DNA of 64,000 nt from Bacteroidota bacterium (GCA_023388315.1 JAEWGM010000008.1:1-64000); one strand, 5' to 3'. Shown: positions 32,339-40,877, counted from the stretch's first letter. Numbers and translations: made by a program. The notes: generated by a model not told the origin, from the letters alone.

Positions 32339-33403
32339 TTAAAACCACTTTTTCTTTCGGAAAAACCAAATCATCACACCCACAGTGAGCAACATTACGC
32401 CCCAAACAAGAAAATAGCCGTATTTCCAATGCAGTTCGGGAAGATTGTCAAAATTCATTCCATACACGCCCACAATAAACGTGAGCGGAATGAAAATCAC
32501 CGAGAAAATGGTCAGCAATTTCATGGTATCGTTCAACTTCGTGCTCATGGATGAATGATACATATTCAATTCATCATACAGCACTTCTCGATAATAATCC
32601 AGCAAATCCACCGCCTGATGAATGTTGTCTTGCAACTCTTTGTAATGCTTTTCGTTTTCTTCCTGTATCAGTTCCGTATCCAGTTTCACCAAACTCATAA
32701 TCATTTCTTTAGCCGGCTTAATATCCATTCGTAAGTTATTGAGTTCGTGCTTAAACAAGTTGATAATCTCAAGTATTTCTTTATCGGTTTCAAGAATGAG
32801 TTTTCCTTCCAGTGTCTCCACTTTTTCGCCGTAAATACCCAAAATATAAATGTAGTTGTCAATCACCACATCCAACAAAGCAAAGGCCAGATAATCGGCT
32901 CCAGATGTGCGAATTTTTGTTTTGTGCTTGTGTATTCTCTCACGAACAGGGTCAAACACATCGCCTTTTTCTTCCTGAAAGGTGATGAGAAGTTTGTCCA
33001 TAACCACCAAACTCAAATTATCCACCGATACACGACTCTTTTTCTCATCGAATTCCATCATTTTTATGGACACGAAAAAGCCGTTGTCGAACGCTTCGGT
33101 TTGCGGGCGCGACGAAGGCTCCATCACATCCGAAAGAATATCGGCGGGAATGGAAAAAATATCCGATATATCTCTGATAATTTGCTCGTTGTGCAAGCCA
33201 TCGACATTAATCCACGTGATGGATTCTTGGTTACGGAACTGCTTCAATTCGCCCGTGTTGGTAATTTCGGTTTCGCGCACTTCTTCCAAATCAAAATCGA
33301 TGACACGAATGCGCACCTCATCGGCTTTCTTTTTTCCTCTGAACTTGAGTTCGTACGGCGAGAGGCCAATGTCTTCTTTTCTTTTTAGGGGGATATAAGG
33401 CAT
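32339..33403 (-). CDS. corA: CorA-family magnesium/cobalt transporter
   Basis: A 354-residue protein from ATG 33403 (MPYIPLKRKEDIGLSPYE). It has a large N-terminal cytoplasmic domain, a long helix (LDYYREVLYDELNMYHSSMSTKLNDTMKLLTIFS, read across the stalk) and two C-terminal membrane helices with the signature YGMNFDNLPEL between them (the GMN selectivity loop), ending in a basic tail FRKKKWF. It forms a pentameric channel for Mg2+ or Co2+. An open frame continues upstream to 33652, but that part runs antisense through the IS element and is rejected. The IS insertion 40 bases upstream may have separated the gene from its promoter. Confidence 0.92.
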   Translation of the reverse strand: MPYIPLKRKEDIGLSPYELKFRGKKKADEVRIRVIDFDLEEVRETEITNTGELKQFRNQESITWINVDGLHNEQIIRDISDIFSIPADILSDVMEPSSRPQTEAFDNGFFVSIKMMEFDEKKSRVSVDNLSLVVMDKLLITFQEEKGDVFDPVRERIHKHKTKIRTSGADYLAFALLDVVIDNYIYILGIYGEKVETLEGKLILETDKEILEIINLFKHELNNLRMDIKPAKEMIMSLVKLDTELIQEENEKHYKELQDNIHQAVDLLDYYREVLYDELNMYHSSMSTKLNDTMKLLTIFSVIFIPLTFIVGVYGMNFDNLPELHWKYGYFLVWGVMLLTVGVMIWFFRKKKWF

Positions 33404-33442
33404 GGGGATTGGGGATTTGAGGTTTACGATTTGGGATTTGCG
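33404..33442. repeat. heptanucleotide array upstream of corA, split by the IS element
   Basis: GGGGATT, GGGGATT, TGAGGTT, TACGATT, TGGGATT, then TGCG at the IS border. After the IS (from 34980) the sequence continues ATT TGGGGAC TGATTTA. Removing the IS and one GCG gives TGCGATT, TGGGGAC, TGATTTA in unbroken 7-base phase. Confidence 0.82.
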
Positions 33443-33484
33443 TGTCTTGTCCTGAAATAGGTTTACACTTTTTGTGTATAACTT

Positions 33485-33880
33485 ATGACAAAAATGGCAA
33501 GAAAAACTTATCGGTACAGTGTTTGTTTTAAACAAAGCGTAGTACGTTCCATCGAAGAGGATGGATTGACCATCGGCCAAGCCCGTGAGCGCTTCGGCAT
33601 CAAAGGTAGCGCAACTATTCAACGTTGGTTGAAACAATTTGGTAAACATCATTTATTAAACAAAGTAATTCACGTGTCGACAACAAAAGAAAGAGATGAA
33701 CTCTCGCGATTAAAATCAGAATTGAAAAATCTCAAAATTGCTTATGCAGAGTTGGCTATCGATCACCAGATCTCTGAAAAGGTGATTGAAGTTGCCGATG
33801 AGATGTTGGGAACCGACTTAAAAAAAAAGTACGAAGACGAGTTATCGAAACACTCTCCCGGGAAGAAAAAGTCTCGGTAA
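33485..33880 (+). CDS. IS3-family transposase OrfA
   Basis: A 131-residue protein. The N-terminal helix-turn-helix (YSVCFKQSVVRSIEEDGLTIGQARERFGI) binds the IS ends, and a leucine-zipper-like segment (RDELSRLKSELKNLKIAYAEL) mediates multimerization. Near its end TTAAAAAAAAAG (33818-33829) is a classic A-rich slippery site: a -1 shift joins the frame of orfB, giving OrfAB, the active transposase of this family. OrfA itself is intact. Confidence 0.9.
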   Translation: MTKMARKTYRYSVCFKQSVVRSIEEDGLTIGQARERFGIKGSATIQRWLKQFGKHHLLNKVIHVSTTKERDELSRLKSELKNLKIAYAELAIDHQISEKVIEVADEMLGTDLKKKYEDELSKHSPGKKKSR

Positions 33881-34690
33881 CCCGCTCTTGCAGTTATTTT
33901 AATCTCTCTCGCAACGGCTATTACAAGTCGTTGAAAAGTGAACACAAACAATCTCTTAGCGAAGAGATGGTGTTGGATTTAGTCCGGCAAATCCGTTGTG
34001 AAATGCCCCGATTAGGCGGTAAAAAACTTTACAGTCTGCTCAGAGATGCTTTGCAACAGATAGGTAAAATCGGACGGGATAAATTCTTTGACATTCTTCG
34101 TAACCACGGTTTACTTGTGGAACGCAAACGAAACTATGCCGTAACAACTGATTCGTTTCACCGTTTTCATAAGTACAAGAATCTGCTTTACGACAAACAA
34201 ATTGTCCGTCCCAACCAGTGTTGGGTTTCAGACATTACCTACATCCGTACGGAAAACGGCTTTGTTTATCTGTTTTTGATAACCGATGCTTTTTCGCGAA
34301 AGATTGTCGGATATGCGCTCTCTCGAAGCCTATCTAGAAGGCGGCATTCAGGCACTTAAGATGGCTCTCAAACAGCGTGGCGACACGAATGCAGAATTGA
34401 TACATCATTCTGACCGCGGCATTCAATACTGCAGTAATGACTATGTAAAGTTGCTATTGAAGAATGAAGTTCAAATCAGTATGACGCAAGAAAACCACTG
34501 TTACGAAAACGCAAAAGCTGAACGCGTAAACGGTATTTTGAAAGACGAATTCTTACTCGACAGCACTTTCAGCGATTTTCAAACTGCCTTGAAAGCTGTT
34601 AAACAAGCTGTCAAGACTTACAATGAACGTCGTCCGCATTGGGCGTTGAAGTTGAAAACACCCCAGCAGGTGCATCGACCGGTAGCATAA
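33829..34690 (+). pseudogene. IS3-family transposase OrfB, frameshifted
   Basis: The -1 frame after the slippery site reads VRRRVIETLSREEKVSVTRS and on through SLSEEMVLDLVRQIRCEMPRLGGKKLY to the rve integrase core. The DDE residues are seen as Asp in CWVSDITYI, Asp in HHSDRGIQYCS and Glu in NAKAERVNG. The frame breaks near 34318-34330: the first part ends GYALSRSLSRRRHSGT and the second resumes in another frame with SLEAYLEGGIQALKMALKQRG. This is not a usual programmed site, so the copy is probably inactive, barring a sequencing error. A start at 33931 is sometimes called but the family is expressed as OrfAB. Confidence 0.85.
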
Positions 34691-34979
34691 GCAATATGTC
34701 AAAGAGCGTAAAGTTTTTCTTTTTTAGAATTGTGCACAAAAATAAATCGAAATCCAAACCAAGTAAAGGTCAAGCCCCAAGGGGTTTACTGAAAAAATCT
34801 CCAACCTGCTGATGCGAGATAGTATTTTTTAGTAAAACCTTGACTTGATTTGTATTTCTCATTGAAGAGTGTTTACAATTTCAAAAAAGAAAAAATGTAA
34901 AAGAACGAAATTGATGACAACTAATTTTTTATGTATTAACTGACAAAAATGTGTCAACTTTTTTTAGGACGTGACAGCG

Positions 34980-35122
34980 ATTTGGGGACTGATTTAGTTT
35001 TTGAATAAAAGTTGTTACAAAGTTAATCATTCTCACAAAAAAAGTGCGGATTACGTGAAAACTTTCCGTAATGCAACAAATTACAGCACATTTAAAACCA
35101 CGGGTTACAGAAAAAACTTTCC
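34980..35122. other. spacer between the IS and mutB with a repeated hairpin motif
   Basis: After the array remnant the stretch is AT-rich. GGATTACGTGAAAACTTTCCGTAA (35053-35076; read as two halves TTACG/CGTAA) is a weaker version of the mutB terminator hairpin downstream at 35101-35130, both containing ACTTTCCGTAA. No gene is seen. Confidence 0.45.
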
Positions 35123-35130
35123 GTAACCCG
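35101..35130 (-). terminator. terminator hairpin after mutB
   Basis: CGGGTTAC (35101-35108) and GTAACCCG (35123-35130) form the stem, with inner GAAA/TTTC pairing possible; on the minus strand it is followed by TGGTTTTAAA. One arm is in phase with the adjoining heptamer array. Confidence 0.65.
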
Positions 35131-35171
35131 CAATTTCTAATTCTAAAATCGTAATTCGTAAATCCGAAATC
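35123..35171 (-). repeat. heptanucleotide array after the mutB stop codon, seven units
   Basis: Read on the minus strand from just after the TAA: GATTTCG, GATTTAC, GAATTAC, GATTTTA, GAATTAG, AAATTGC, GGGTTAC. Units are degenerate but the 7-base period holds; the last unit is part of the terminator stem. Confidence 0.72.
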
Positions 35172-35174
35172 GAT

Positions 35175-37322
35175 TTATTCTTCTCCCAGCACGCGCATAA
35201 TTTCGCACGCTGATTTGGTAACCGAGCTTCCCGGGCCAAAAATGGCGGCCACGCCTGCTTTGTAAAGGAAATCGTAGTCTTGCGCGGGAATTACGCCTCC
35301 GGCGATTACCACAATGTCGGGACGGCCTAAGCGATTGAGTTCTTCAATTACTTGCGGAACCAACGTTTTGTGTCCTGCCGCCAACGACGATACACCTAAG
35401 ACGTGCACGTCGTTTTCAACGGCTTGGCGGGCGGCTTCTGCCGGTGTTTGGAACAGTGGGCCCATATCCACGTCGAAACCGCAATCGGCATAACCCGTTG
35501 CCACTACTTTCGCGCCGCGGTCGTGTCCGTCTTGGCCCATTTTAGCGACCATAATTCTTGGCCTGCGCCCTTCTTTTTGGGCAAATCTGTCTGTGAGCGC
35601 ACGCGCGTCTTCGAGCGTGGCGTCTGATTTTGATTCTGATGAGTACACGCCTGATATTGTTCTGATTACTGCATTATAACGTCCTACAATTTTTTCGCAC
35701 GCGTCGGAAATCTCGCCCAACGTAGCGCGCACGCGAGCCGCTTCAACGGCCAATTCCAACAAGTTGCCTTCTTTGGTTTCCACACATTTGGTGATGGCAT
35801 CCAATGCTTTTTGCACGGCTTCGTTGTCGCGGTTGGCACGCAATTCCTCTAACCGTTTGGTTTGTTGTTTGCGCACTTCGGTGTTGTCGATATCCAAAAT
35901 ATCGATGGGGTCTTCTTGCGCCAAGCGATAACGGTTTACGCCGATAATGGCTTGTACACCGGAATCGATGCGAGCTTGCGTGCGGGCAGCCGCTTCCTCG
36001 ATGCGCATTTTTGGAATACCCGTTTCGATGGCTTTTGCCATTCCGCCCAGTTTTTCCACTTCCTGAATTAGCGCCCACGCTTTGTCAACCAACTCTTGTG
36101 TAAGCGATTCCACGTAATAAGAACCGGCCCACGGGTCAACCTGCTTGGTGATTTGCGTTTCTTCTTGAATGTAAATCTGCGTGTTACGCGCGATGCGGGC
36201 AGAGAAATCGGTGGGCAAGGCAATGGCTTCGTCCAACGCGTTGGTATGCAACGATTGCGTGTGGCCCAAGGCAGCCGCCATGGCTTCAATCACCGTTCTT
36301 CCCACGTTGTTAAACGGGTCTTGCTCGGTGAGCGACCATCCCGAAGTTTGCGAGTGCGTGCGCAGCGCCATTGATTTTGGATTTTTCGCGCCCATGCCTT
36401 TCACAATTTTCGCCCATAACAAACGCGCGGCACGCATTTTGGCGATTTCCATAAAGTGGTTCATGCCAATGGCCCAGAAGAACGAAAGGCGTGGCGCGAA
36501 AGCGTCGATATCGATGCCGGCGTTAATTCCGGCGCGAAGGTATTCAATACCATCGGCAAGCGTGTATGCCAACTCAATATCGGCAGTAGCTCCGGCTTCC
36601 TGCATATGGTATCCCGATATGGAAATGGAGTTGAACTTCGGCATTTTTTGCGAAGTAAACTCAAAAATATCGGCAATAATCTTCATCGAAAATTCGGGCG
36701 GGTAAATGTACGTATTACGCACCATAAATTCTTTCAGAATATCGTTTTGAATGGTTCCCGCCATTTCGTCCAATTTTGCTCCTTGTTCCTGAGCGGCAAC
36801 AATATAGAAGGCCAAAACGGGCAATACGGCACCGTTCATCGTCATGGAAACGGACATTTTATTCAATGGAATGCCATCGAACAACACTTTCATATCTTCT
36901 ACCGAGCAGATGGAAACACCGGCTTTCCCCACGTCGCCCACTACGCGCTCGTTGTCGGCATCGTAGCCGCGGTGCGTGGGAAGGTCAAACGCCACAGACA
37001 ACCCTTTTTGCCCCGACGCCAAGTTGCGGCGATAAAACGCGTTGGATTCTTCGGCGGTGGAGAATCCGGCATATTGGCGAATGGTCCACGGGCGCATTAC
37101 ATACATGGTGGAATATGGGCCACGAAGGTAAGGTGCCACGCCGGCGGCGTAATTCAGGTGCTCCATTCCTTCGAGGTCTTCTTTTGTGTACACGGTTTTT
37201 ACCGGAATTTGTTCCGGCGTAAGCCAATCGGCTTTTATCTCATTCTTTTCGGCCCATTCGGCAACGTCCGTTGCTTCAAATCCGGCCGATTGAATATCGA
37301 TGTCTTTGAAATTAGGTTTCAT
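35175..37322 (-). CDS. mutB: methylmalonyl-CoA mutase, large (catalytic) subunit
   Basis: A 715-residue protein of normal length. The N-terminal TIM barrel binds the CoA ester (RGPYSTMYVMRPWTIRQYAGFSTAEESN, and SISISGYHMQEAGATADIE). The C-terminal cobalamin domain has the base-off motif Asp-Gly-His600-Asp-Arg-Gly in KMGQDGHDRGAK, with His600 the axial ligand, and GGVIPAQDYDFLYKAGVAAIFGPG at the end. It interconverts succinyl-CoA and methylmalonyl-CoA with the small subunit MutA, a key step in propionate formation. It is the last gene of an operon mutA, S23-like, ubiA, mutB, followed by a heptamer array and a terminator. Confidence 0.97.
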   Translation of the reverse strand: MKPNFKDIDIQSAGFEATDVAEWAEKNEIKADWLTPEQIPVKTVYTKEDLEGMEHLNYAAGVAPYLRGPYSTMYVMRPWTIRQYAGFSTAEESNAFYRRNLASGQKGLSVAFDLPTHRGYDADNERVVGDVGKAGVSICSVEDMKVLFDGIPLNKMSVSMTMNGAVLPVLAFYIVAAQEQGAKLDEMAGTIQNDILKEFMVRNTYIYPPEFSMKIIADIFEFTSQKMPKFNSISISGYHMQEAGATADIELAYTLADGIEYLRAGINAGIDIDAFAPRLSFFWAIGMNHFMEIAKMRAARLLWAKIVKGMGAKNPKSMALRTHSQTSGWSLTEQDPFNNVGRTVIEAMAAALGHTQSLHTNALDEAIALPTDFSARIARNTQIYIQEETQITKQVDPWAGSYYVESLTQELVDKAWALIQEVEKLGGMAKAIETGIPKMRIEEAAARTQARIDSGVQAIIGVNRYRLAQEDPIDILDIDNTEVRKQQTKRLEELRANRDNEAVQKALDAITKCVETKEGNLLELAVEAARVRATLGEISDACEKIVGRYNAVIRTISGVYSSESKSDATLEDARALTDRFAQKEGRRPRIMVAKMGQDGHDRGAKVVATGYADCGFDVDMGPLFQTPAEAARQAVENDVHVLGVSSLAAGHKTLVPQVIEELNRLGRPDIVVIAGGVIPAQDYDFLYKAGVAAIFGPGSSVTKSACEIMRVLGEE

Positions 37323-37354
37323 ATCTTTTTAGATTATCGTCTTTTCGACTTCGA

Positions 37355-38272
37355 TTAGTTTATCATTTTTATAATATAGGGCGCCGCGAAATTTCCGGCT
37401 GCCATCAACACGCTGAACATCAACACCAATTGCGCAGTATGCGTATCCAAGAACTGTATCTTGGCAAGGTTATCGATGGTCGCGGTTTTCATCAATTTAA
37501 TGTTTTTAAGCGCCACAGGGAAACTCAACAGCACCAGAAAAACAATGGGGTGCAAAAAACCCAGCATCACGGTCACGGCCACCACCATATAAGCGGCGAG
37601 CAACAGCGTTTGATACACCACTTGCGAGCCTTCAACGCCCAGCCTCATGGCTTGCGTTTTTATGCCGGCAGCTTTGTCTTGCAGCATATCGCGCGTGTTG
37701 TTGGCGTGCAAAATGGCTACAATCAACAATCCCACCGGCGTGCTAACCAACAGGGTTGACCAGATAAGTTGAGATGTCATCACATAGGTAACGCCCAGCG
37801 CCACGGACAATCCGTAGCAGACGAAAATGATGAAATCGCTCAGCCCGGCGTACTTAAACTTGTAATAAAGCGTGGAGCTAATGATGCCGATAATGCCGAT
37901 AAACAGCAGCGGAAGCCCTGTATTCATCAGCAGGTAAATACCAAGCAAAATACCTACGAACAACACAATGTATCCGTAAATCAGCACCGGCTTGGGTTTA
38001 AACACACCAAGTACAATGAGCCTAATCGGGCCGGTTTTTTCCATGCGGTCGACGCCGCTCACGTAATCGTGATATTCACTAATGAGGTTTCCCGAAGCGT
38101 GAAAGATAATGGCGCCAACAATGGCCAATATCCCGAACGTCCAGTTCACTTCATTAATCATTCCGGTTTTGTACATATAAAATACGTACGAAAACGCTAT
38201 CAGCGCGGGCGATCCCGACGCGGGCCACGCCCACGGGTGGGCGACCATTATCCAGTGTTTGAGTTTGGGCAT
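37355..38272 (-). CDS. UbiA-family prenyltransferase (MenA-like)
   Basis: A 305-residue membrane protein with about eight or nine helices. The two Asp-rich Mg-diphosphate motifs are GNLISEYHDYVSGVD (Asn62, Glu66, Asp69, Asp75) and NNTRDMLQDKAAG (Asn192, Asp195, Asp199). The pattern around YVSGVD and NNTRD resembles MenA (1,4-dihydroxy-2-naphthoate prenyltransferase of menaquinone synthesis), which I favour but cannot prove. It starts 73 bases after the S23-like gene and ends 32 bases before mutB, so it is in the mutase operon, an uncommon association. The motif-I Glu in place of Asp is a mild oddity. Confidence 0.85.
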   Translation of the reverse strand: MPKLKHWIMVAHPWAWPASGSPALIAFSYVFYMYKTGMINEVNWTFGILAIVGAIIFHASGNLISEYHDYVSGVDRMEKTGPIRLIVLGVFKPKPVLIYGYIVLFVGILLGIYLLMNTGLPLLFIGIIGIISSTLYYKFKYAGLSDFIIFVCYGLSVALGVTYVMTSQLIWSTLLVSTPVGLLIVAILHANNTRDMLQDKAAGIKTQAMRLGVEGSQVVYQTLLLAAYMVVAVTVMLGFLHPIVFLVLLSFPVALKNIKLMKTATIDNLAKIQFLDTHTAQLVLMFSVLMAAGNFAAPYIIKMIN

Positions 38273-38292
38273 ATATCTATTTATAATAGAGT

Positions 38293-38320
38293 AAAGAACA
38301 AGGATGAAAGAACAAAGACT
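38293..38320. repeat. heptanucleotide array between the S23-like gene and ubiA
   Basis: AAAGAAC, AAGGATG, AAAGAAC, AAAGACT on the plus strand. The complement of the same unit forms the array on the other side of the S23-like gene, so the gene is bracketed by inverted heptamer arrays. Confidence 0.7.
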
Positions 38321-38345
38321 TTTGCGTTCCTTTTTCCTTGTTCGG

Positions 38346-38702
38346 TTATTTATCTAATTGATTTTTAAAGGCGACTATCATTTTTTCGAGTTCAACAATT
38401 CTGCTTTGAATTACTTTGTATCTCTCAGAATCAGTATATTCTAAATTTAATGACACGAGCAATTCCGTTTCAAGCTCATATAAAGAACCTAACGACATTT
38501 CAAGAAAACGTGCAAAGTCTTTATTGCTTGATTTAGCCGATCCCTCTGCAATATTTGTGGGGCAAGATACTGCGGCATCTTGCATTTGTGACTTTAAACC
38601 ATATCTTTCATAGGAAGGAAATGTGTTTGTCAATCTGTAAATTTCCGTAACCAAATCCACAGATTTCAACCAAATATTGAGCTTTCTAAAATTATGCATC
38701 AT
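38346..38702 (-). CDS. four-helix-bundle protein of the S23/IVP family
   Basis: A 118-residue protein typical of the 23S rRNA intervening-sequence/S23 family: FRKLNIWLKSVDLVTEIYRLTNTFPSYERYGLKSQMQDAAVSCPTNIAEGSAKSSNKDFARFLEMSLGSLYELETELLVSLNLEY (read in segments), including the hallmark SCPTNIAEGSAK and FLEMSLGSLYELET. The proteins form pentameric bundles and occur in rRNA intervening sequences and scattered chromosomal sites; their role is unsettled. Here it is free-standing inside the mutase operon, in sequence poorer in GC than its neighbours, and bracketed by AAAGAAC heptamer arrays, which suggests late insertion. The spacer from the mutA stop to its ATG is exactly four heptamers. Confidence 0.9.
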   Translation of the reverse strand: MMHNFRKLNIWLKSVDLVTEIYRLTNTFPSYERYGLKSQMQDAAVSCPTNIAEGSAKSSNKDFARFLEMSLGSLYELETELLVSLNLEYTDSERYKVIQSRIVELEKMIVAFKNQLDK

Positions 38703-38730
38703 CTTTGTTCTTTGTTCTTTGTTCTTTGCT
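38703..38730 (-). repeat. heptanucleotide array filling the mutA to S23 spacer
   Basis: CTTTGTT three times and CTTTGCT once (plus strand), 28 bases, lying precisely between the mutA stop (38731-38733) and the S23-like ATG (38700-38702). On the coding strand the unit reads AAAGAAC/AGCAAAG, giving an A-rich, purine-rich leader for the S23 gene. Confidence 0.88.
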
Positions 38731-40629
38731 CTAAAGTAGCTTCTCGCTAAACCCTTTCAGTGTCTCCAGCACATTGCTGCGCACGTGGATGAAGTGCTCA
38801 ATGCCGTGCGCTTTCAGGTCGTCCATGCAAGCGGGTGCACCGGCGATAACAAGGGTTTCTTTGCCGCCTTTCAGCTTATCGAAAGCTTCGGGAGCGAGGG
38901 TTACGTACTCGTCGTCGCTTGAGCAAAGCACAATGATGTCGGCATTTTTGTCGCGCGCGGCCTGAATTCCTTCGTCCAGTGTTTTGAAGCCGAGGTTATC
39001 GATGATTTTGTAACCCGCGGTGGAGAAGAAGTTGCTCGAAAACTGCGAGCGCGCCAAGCGCATAGCCAAGTTACCGATGGTAAGCATAAACACCACGGGT
39101 GTTTTACCACTGTTTTCGGTAGCCAAGCGAAGCTCGTTGAACTGTTCTGCTAAACGGCGAGGTTTCAACGGTTTCAACGGCGTTTGGGCACCATCGCCAC
39201 ATCCGCACGAATGTGCTTCGGGGTCTTGCACTTTGTCCGCCATTGTTTCGGTGAAATTGGGGAACTGATTGGTTCCGAGCAGAATCTCGCGACGATTGGC
39301 CAACGCTTTGAAACGGGCATCGGCCGACGCGGTAACATTATCTTGCACCACGCCTTCTTTCAACGCTTCGTAAAAACCTTTCTCATCGGTTTCGAGGAAA
39401 AGCTTCCATGCTTGCTGCGCAATGGAGTTAGTGAGGTTTTCTATGTAGTAAGAACCTGCAGAAGGATCGGTTACTTTATCGAAATGCGATTCCTCTTTGA
39501 GCAGCAATTGTTGATTTACAGCAATGCGCTCGGCAAATTCCGTGGGCGTTTCGTAAGCTTCGTCGTAAGGGCTCACAGTGAGCGAGTCCACCGCTCCAAT
39601 AGTGGCCGACATCGCTTCCGTTTGCGTACGCAACAGGTTCACGTAAGGGTCATAAACGGTTTGGTTGAATTTTGATGTTGTTGCGTGAACATTCATTTTG
39701 GCTGCACACAAGCACGTGCCGTCTTCCGCCGTGTTGTCGCACTCAATATAAGGCGGACAAGGTGGTTTGTAGGCGTTCACAATTTCTGCCCACAACCAGC
39801 GACCGGCGCGAAACTTGGCAATTTCCATAAAATAATTGGAGCCAACGCTTAAATCGAACTTAATTTTTTTGGCTACCAACGCTGAGTCAAGCCCTTTTTC
39901 AATGAGCGCGCTCAATACCTGATTGCCGTAGGCAAGGCTGTATCCCAATTCCTGAAAAATGTACGAGCCGGCATTGCCAAACAAGTTTCCGGTAACCAAA
40001 ATGCTTCGGTAGCGTGGCAGTGGCGCGGTAATTTTCACCATTTCGGCAGCCTCGTCCACCCAATTGGGAACATCCATTCCTTTTTTCAAGATTTTACGGA
40101 ATGGGTCATACTCAATGCTTCCGAAGCACTCCAACACGTCTAAGCCTTGCGATGTAACGTAGTCCACCACCAAACGCGCCAATTCGTGTGTTTTAGAGAT
40201 GCACGTTTTAAAATTCAGCTCCACTTTGTCGGGCGAAATGCCTTGGAGCAACGTAGCCAAATTCTCGGCCGATAATTCGCGTTTGGGCAAATGAAACCCG
40301 AACGATGTTACGCCTTTTTCCAACAACGCGAGTGCTTTTTTGTTGGCTTCGGCAAAGTTTTTCACGTCGATGTTTTGACGCACATACCACACGTTATCCT
40401 TTCTTGTGCCGCGCACATAAGGAAACTCTCCGGGCAAGTTGTCCGTCCAGCGGAAACTTTCGATGTGTTCGGCCCGATAGAAAGGTTGCACATTAAAACC
40501 TTCGTTTGTTTTCCATACGAGTTTTCTTTCGAAGTCGGCACCTTTTAAATCTTTGGTGATAACTTCCATCCACTCATCGGTTGAAACCTCAGGAAAACCG
40601 GTAAAGAGTTTTTCTTTCTGATTACTCAT
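38731..40629 (-). CDS. mutA: methylmalonyl-CoA mutase, small subunit
   Basis: A 632-residue protein. It shares the TIM-barrel layout of MutB (FQELGYSLAYGNQVLSALIEKGLD; VGSNYFMEIAKFRAGRWLWAEIVNAY) but, as expected for the non-catalytic subunit, the cobalamin DxHxxG motif is missing: the equivalent stretch reads LTIGNLAMRLARSQFSS. A cysteine-rich insert (EAHSCGCGDG) lies before the last domain. It partners MutB. It is first in the operon; a promoter match TAATTTTG with TTTG 18 bases upstream lies at 40757-40786, giving a 5' leader of about 120 bases that contains a heptamer array. Confidence 0.95.
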   Translation of the reverse strand: MSNQKEKLFTGFPEVSTDEWMEVITKDLKGADFERKLVWKTNEGFNVQPFYRAEHIESFRWTDNLPGEFPYVRGTRKDNVWYVRQNIDVKNFAEANKKALALLEKGVTSFGFHLPKRELSAENLATLLQGISPDKVELNFKTCISKTHELARLVVDYVTSQGLDVLECFGSIEYDPFRKILKKGMDVPNWVDEAAEMVKITAPLPRYRSILVTGNLFGNAGSYIFQELGYSLAYGNQVLSALIEKGLDSALVAKKIKFDLSVGSNYFMEIAKFRAGRWLWAEIVNAYKPPCPPYIECDNTAEDGTCLCAAKMNVHATTSKFNQTVYDPYVNLLRTQTEAMSATIGAVDSLTVSPYDEAYETPTEFAERIAVNQQLLLKEESHFDKVTDPSAGSYYIENLTNSIAQQAWKLFLETDEKGFYEALKEGVVQDNVTASADARFKALANRREILLGTNQFPNFTETMADKVQDPEAHSCGCGDGAQTPLKPLKPRRLAEQFNELRLATENSGKTPVVFMLTIGNLAMRLARSQFSSNFFSTAGYKIIDNLGFKTLDEGIQAARDKNADIIVLCSSDDEYVTLAPEAFDKLKGGKETLVIAGAPACMDDLKAHGIEHFIHVRSNVLETLKGFSEKLL

Positions 40630-40674
40630 AATTTACTGATATTTATTATTTTGGGTTTTTTCAAGTCTCAATCA

Positions 40675-40709
40675 GGCGTTGGGCTCTGGGCGTTGGGCAA
40701 AGAGCATTT
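40675..40709. repeat. heptanucleotide array in the mutA leader
   Basis: GGCGTTG, GGCTCTG, GGCGTTG, GGCAAAG, AGCATTT: five units. Unlike the arrays at gene ends, this one lies upstream of a start codon, between the mutA promoter and its ATG. Confidence 0.75.
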
Positions 40710-40756
40710 AAGATGCGATGCATTCTCCTCGTTCTCTCTGCTTTTCAACACGATTA

Positions 40757-40786
40757 CAAAATTAATCTATTTTGTTTAGTTTCAAA
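40757..40786 (-). promoter_or_regulatory. promoter of the methylmalonyl-CoA mutase operon
   Basis: On the minus strand TTTG (40783-40786) is 18 bases from TAATTTTG (40757-40764), close to the Bacteroidota consensus. Confidence 0.6.
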
Positions 40787-40852
40787 AGCGTTTCAAAAGA
40801 ATGTTTTGGAAAGTTTGAGGATGGGGCTGGGGAGGCCGGGGGTGAGAAACAG

Positions 40853-40877
40853 GTAGAGACGTTGCATGCAACGTCTC
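40853..40877. repeat. GTAGAGACG-type palindrome upstream of acnA
   Basis: A perfect 22-base palindrome with arms GAGACGTTGCA (40856-40877), preceded by GTA, identical in core to the copy at 31115-31136. The rest of the 445-base divergent region between mutA and acnA shows no gene. Confidence 0.88.

Larger units (their letters stand above)
33443..34976 (+). mobile_element. IS3-family insertion sequence, 1534 bp, with 3-bp target duplication
   Basis: Ends are imperfect 26-bp inverted repeats: TGTCTTGTCCTGAAATAGG at the left and the complement of TGTCACGTCCTAAAAAAAG at the right (20 of 26 positions match). Both flanks show GCG (33440-33442 and 34977-34979), a 3-bp duplication as expected for IS3. 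It carries orfA, an A9G slippery run for -1 frameshifting and an orfB broken by a frameshift. About 285 bases at its right end are non-coding. It sits in a heptamer array between mutB and corA. Confidence 0.9.

Noticed and set aside
33404..33652. N-terminal extension of CorA
   Set aside because: The extra codons run antisense through the IS element and a heptamer array; the CorA family start matches ATG 33403.
36456..37358. 300-codon frame antisense to mutB
   Set aside because: It is a shadow of a well-conserved gene on the other strand and shows no domain.
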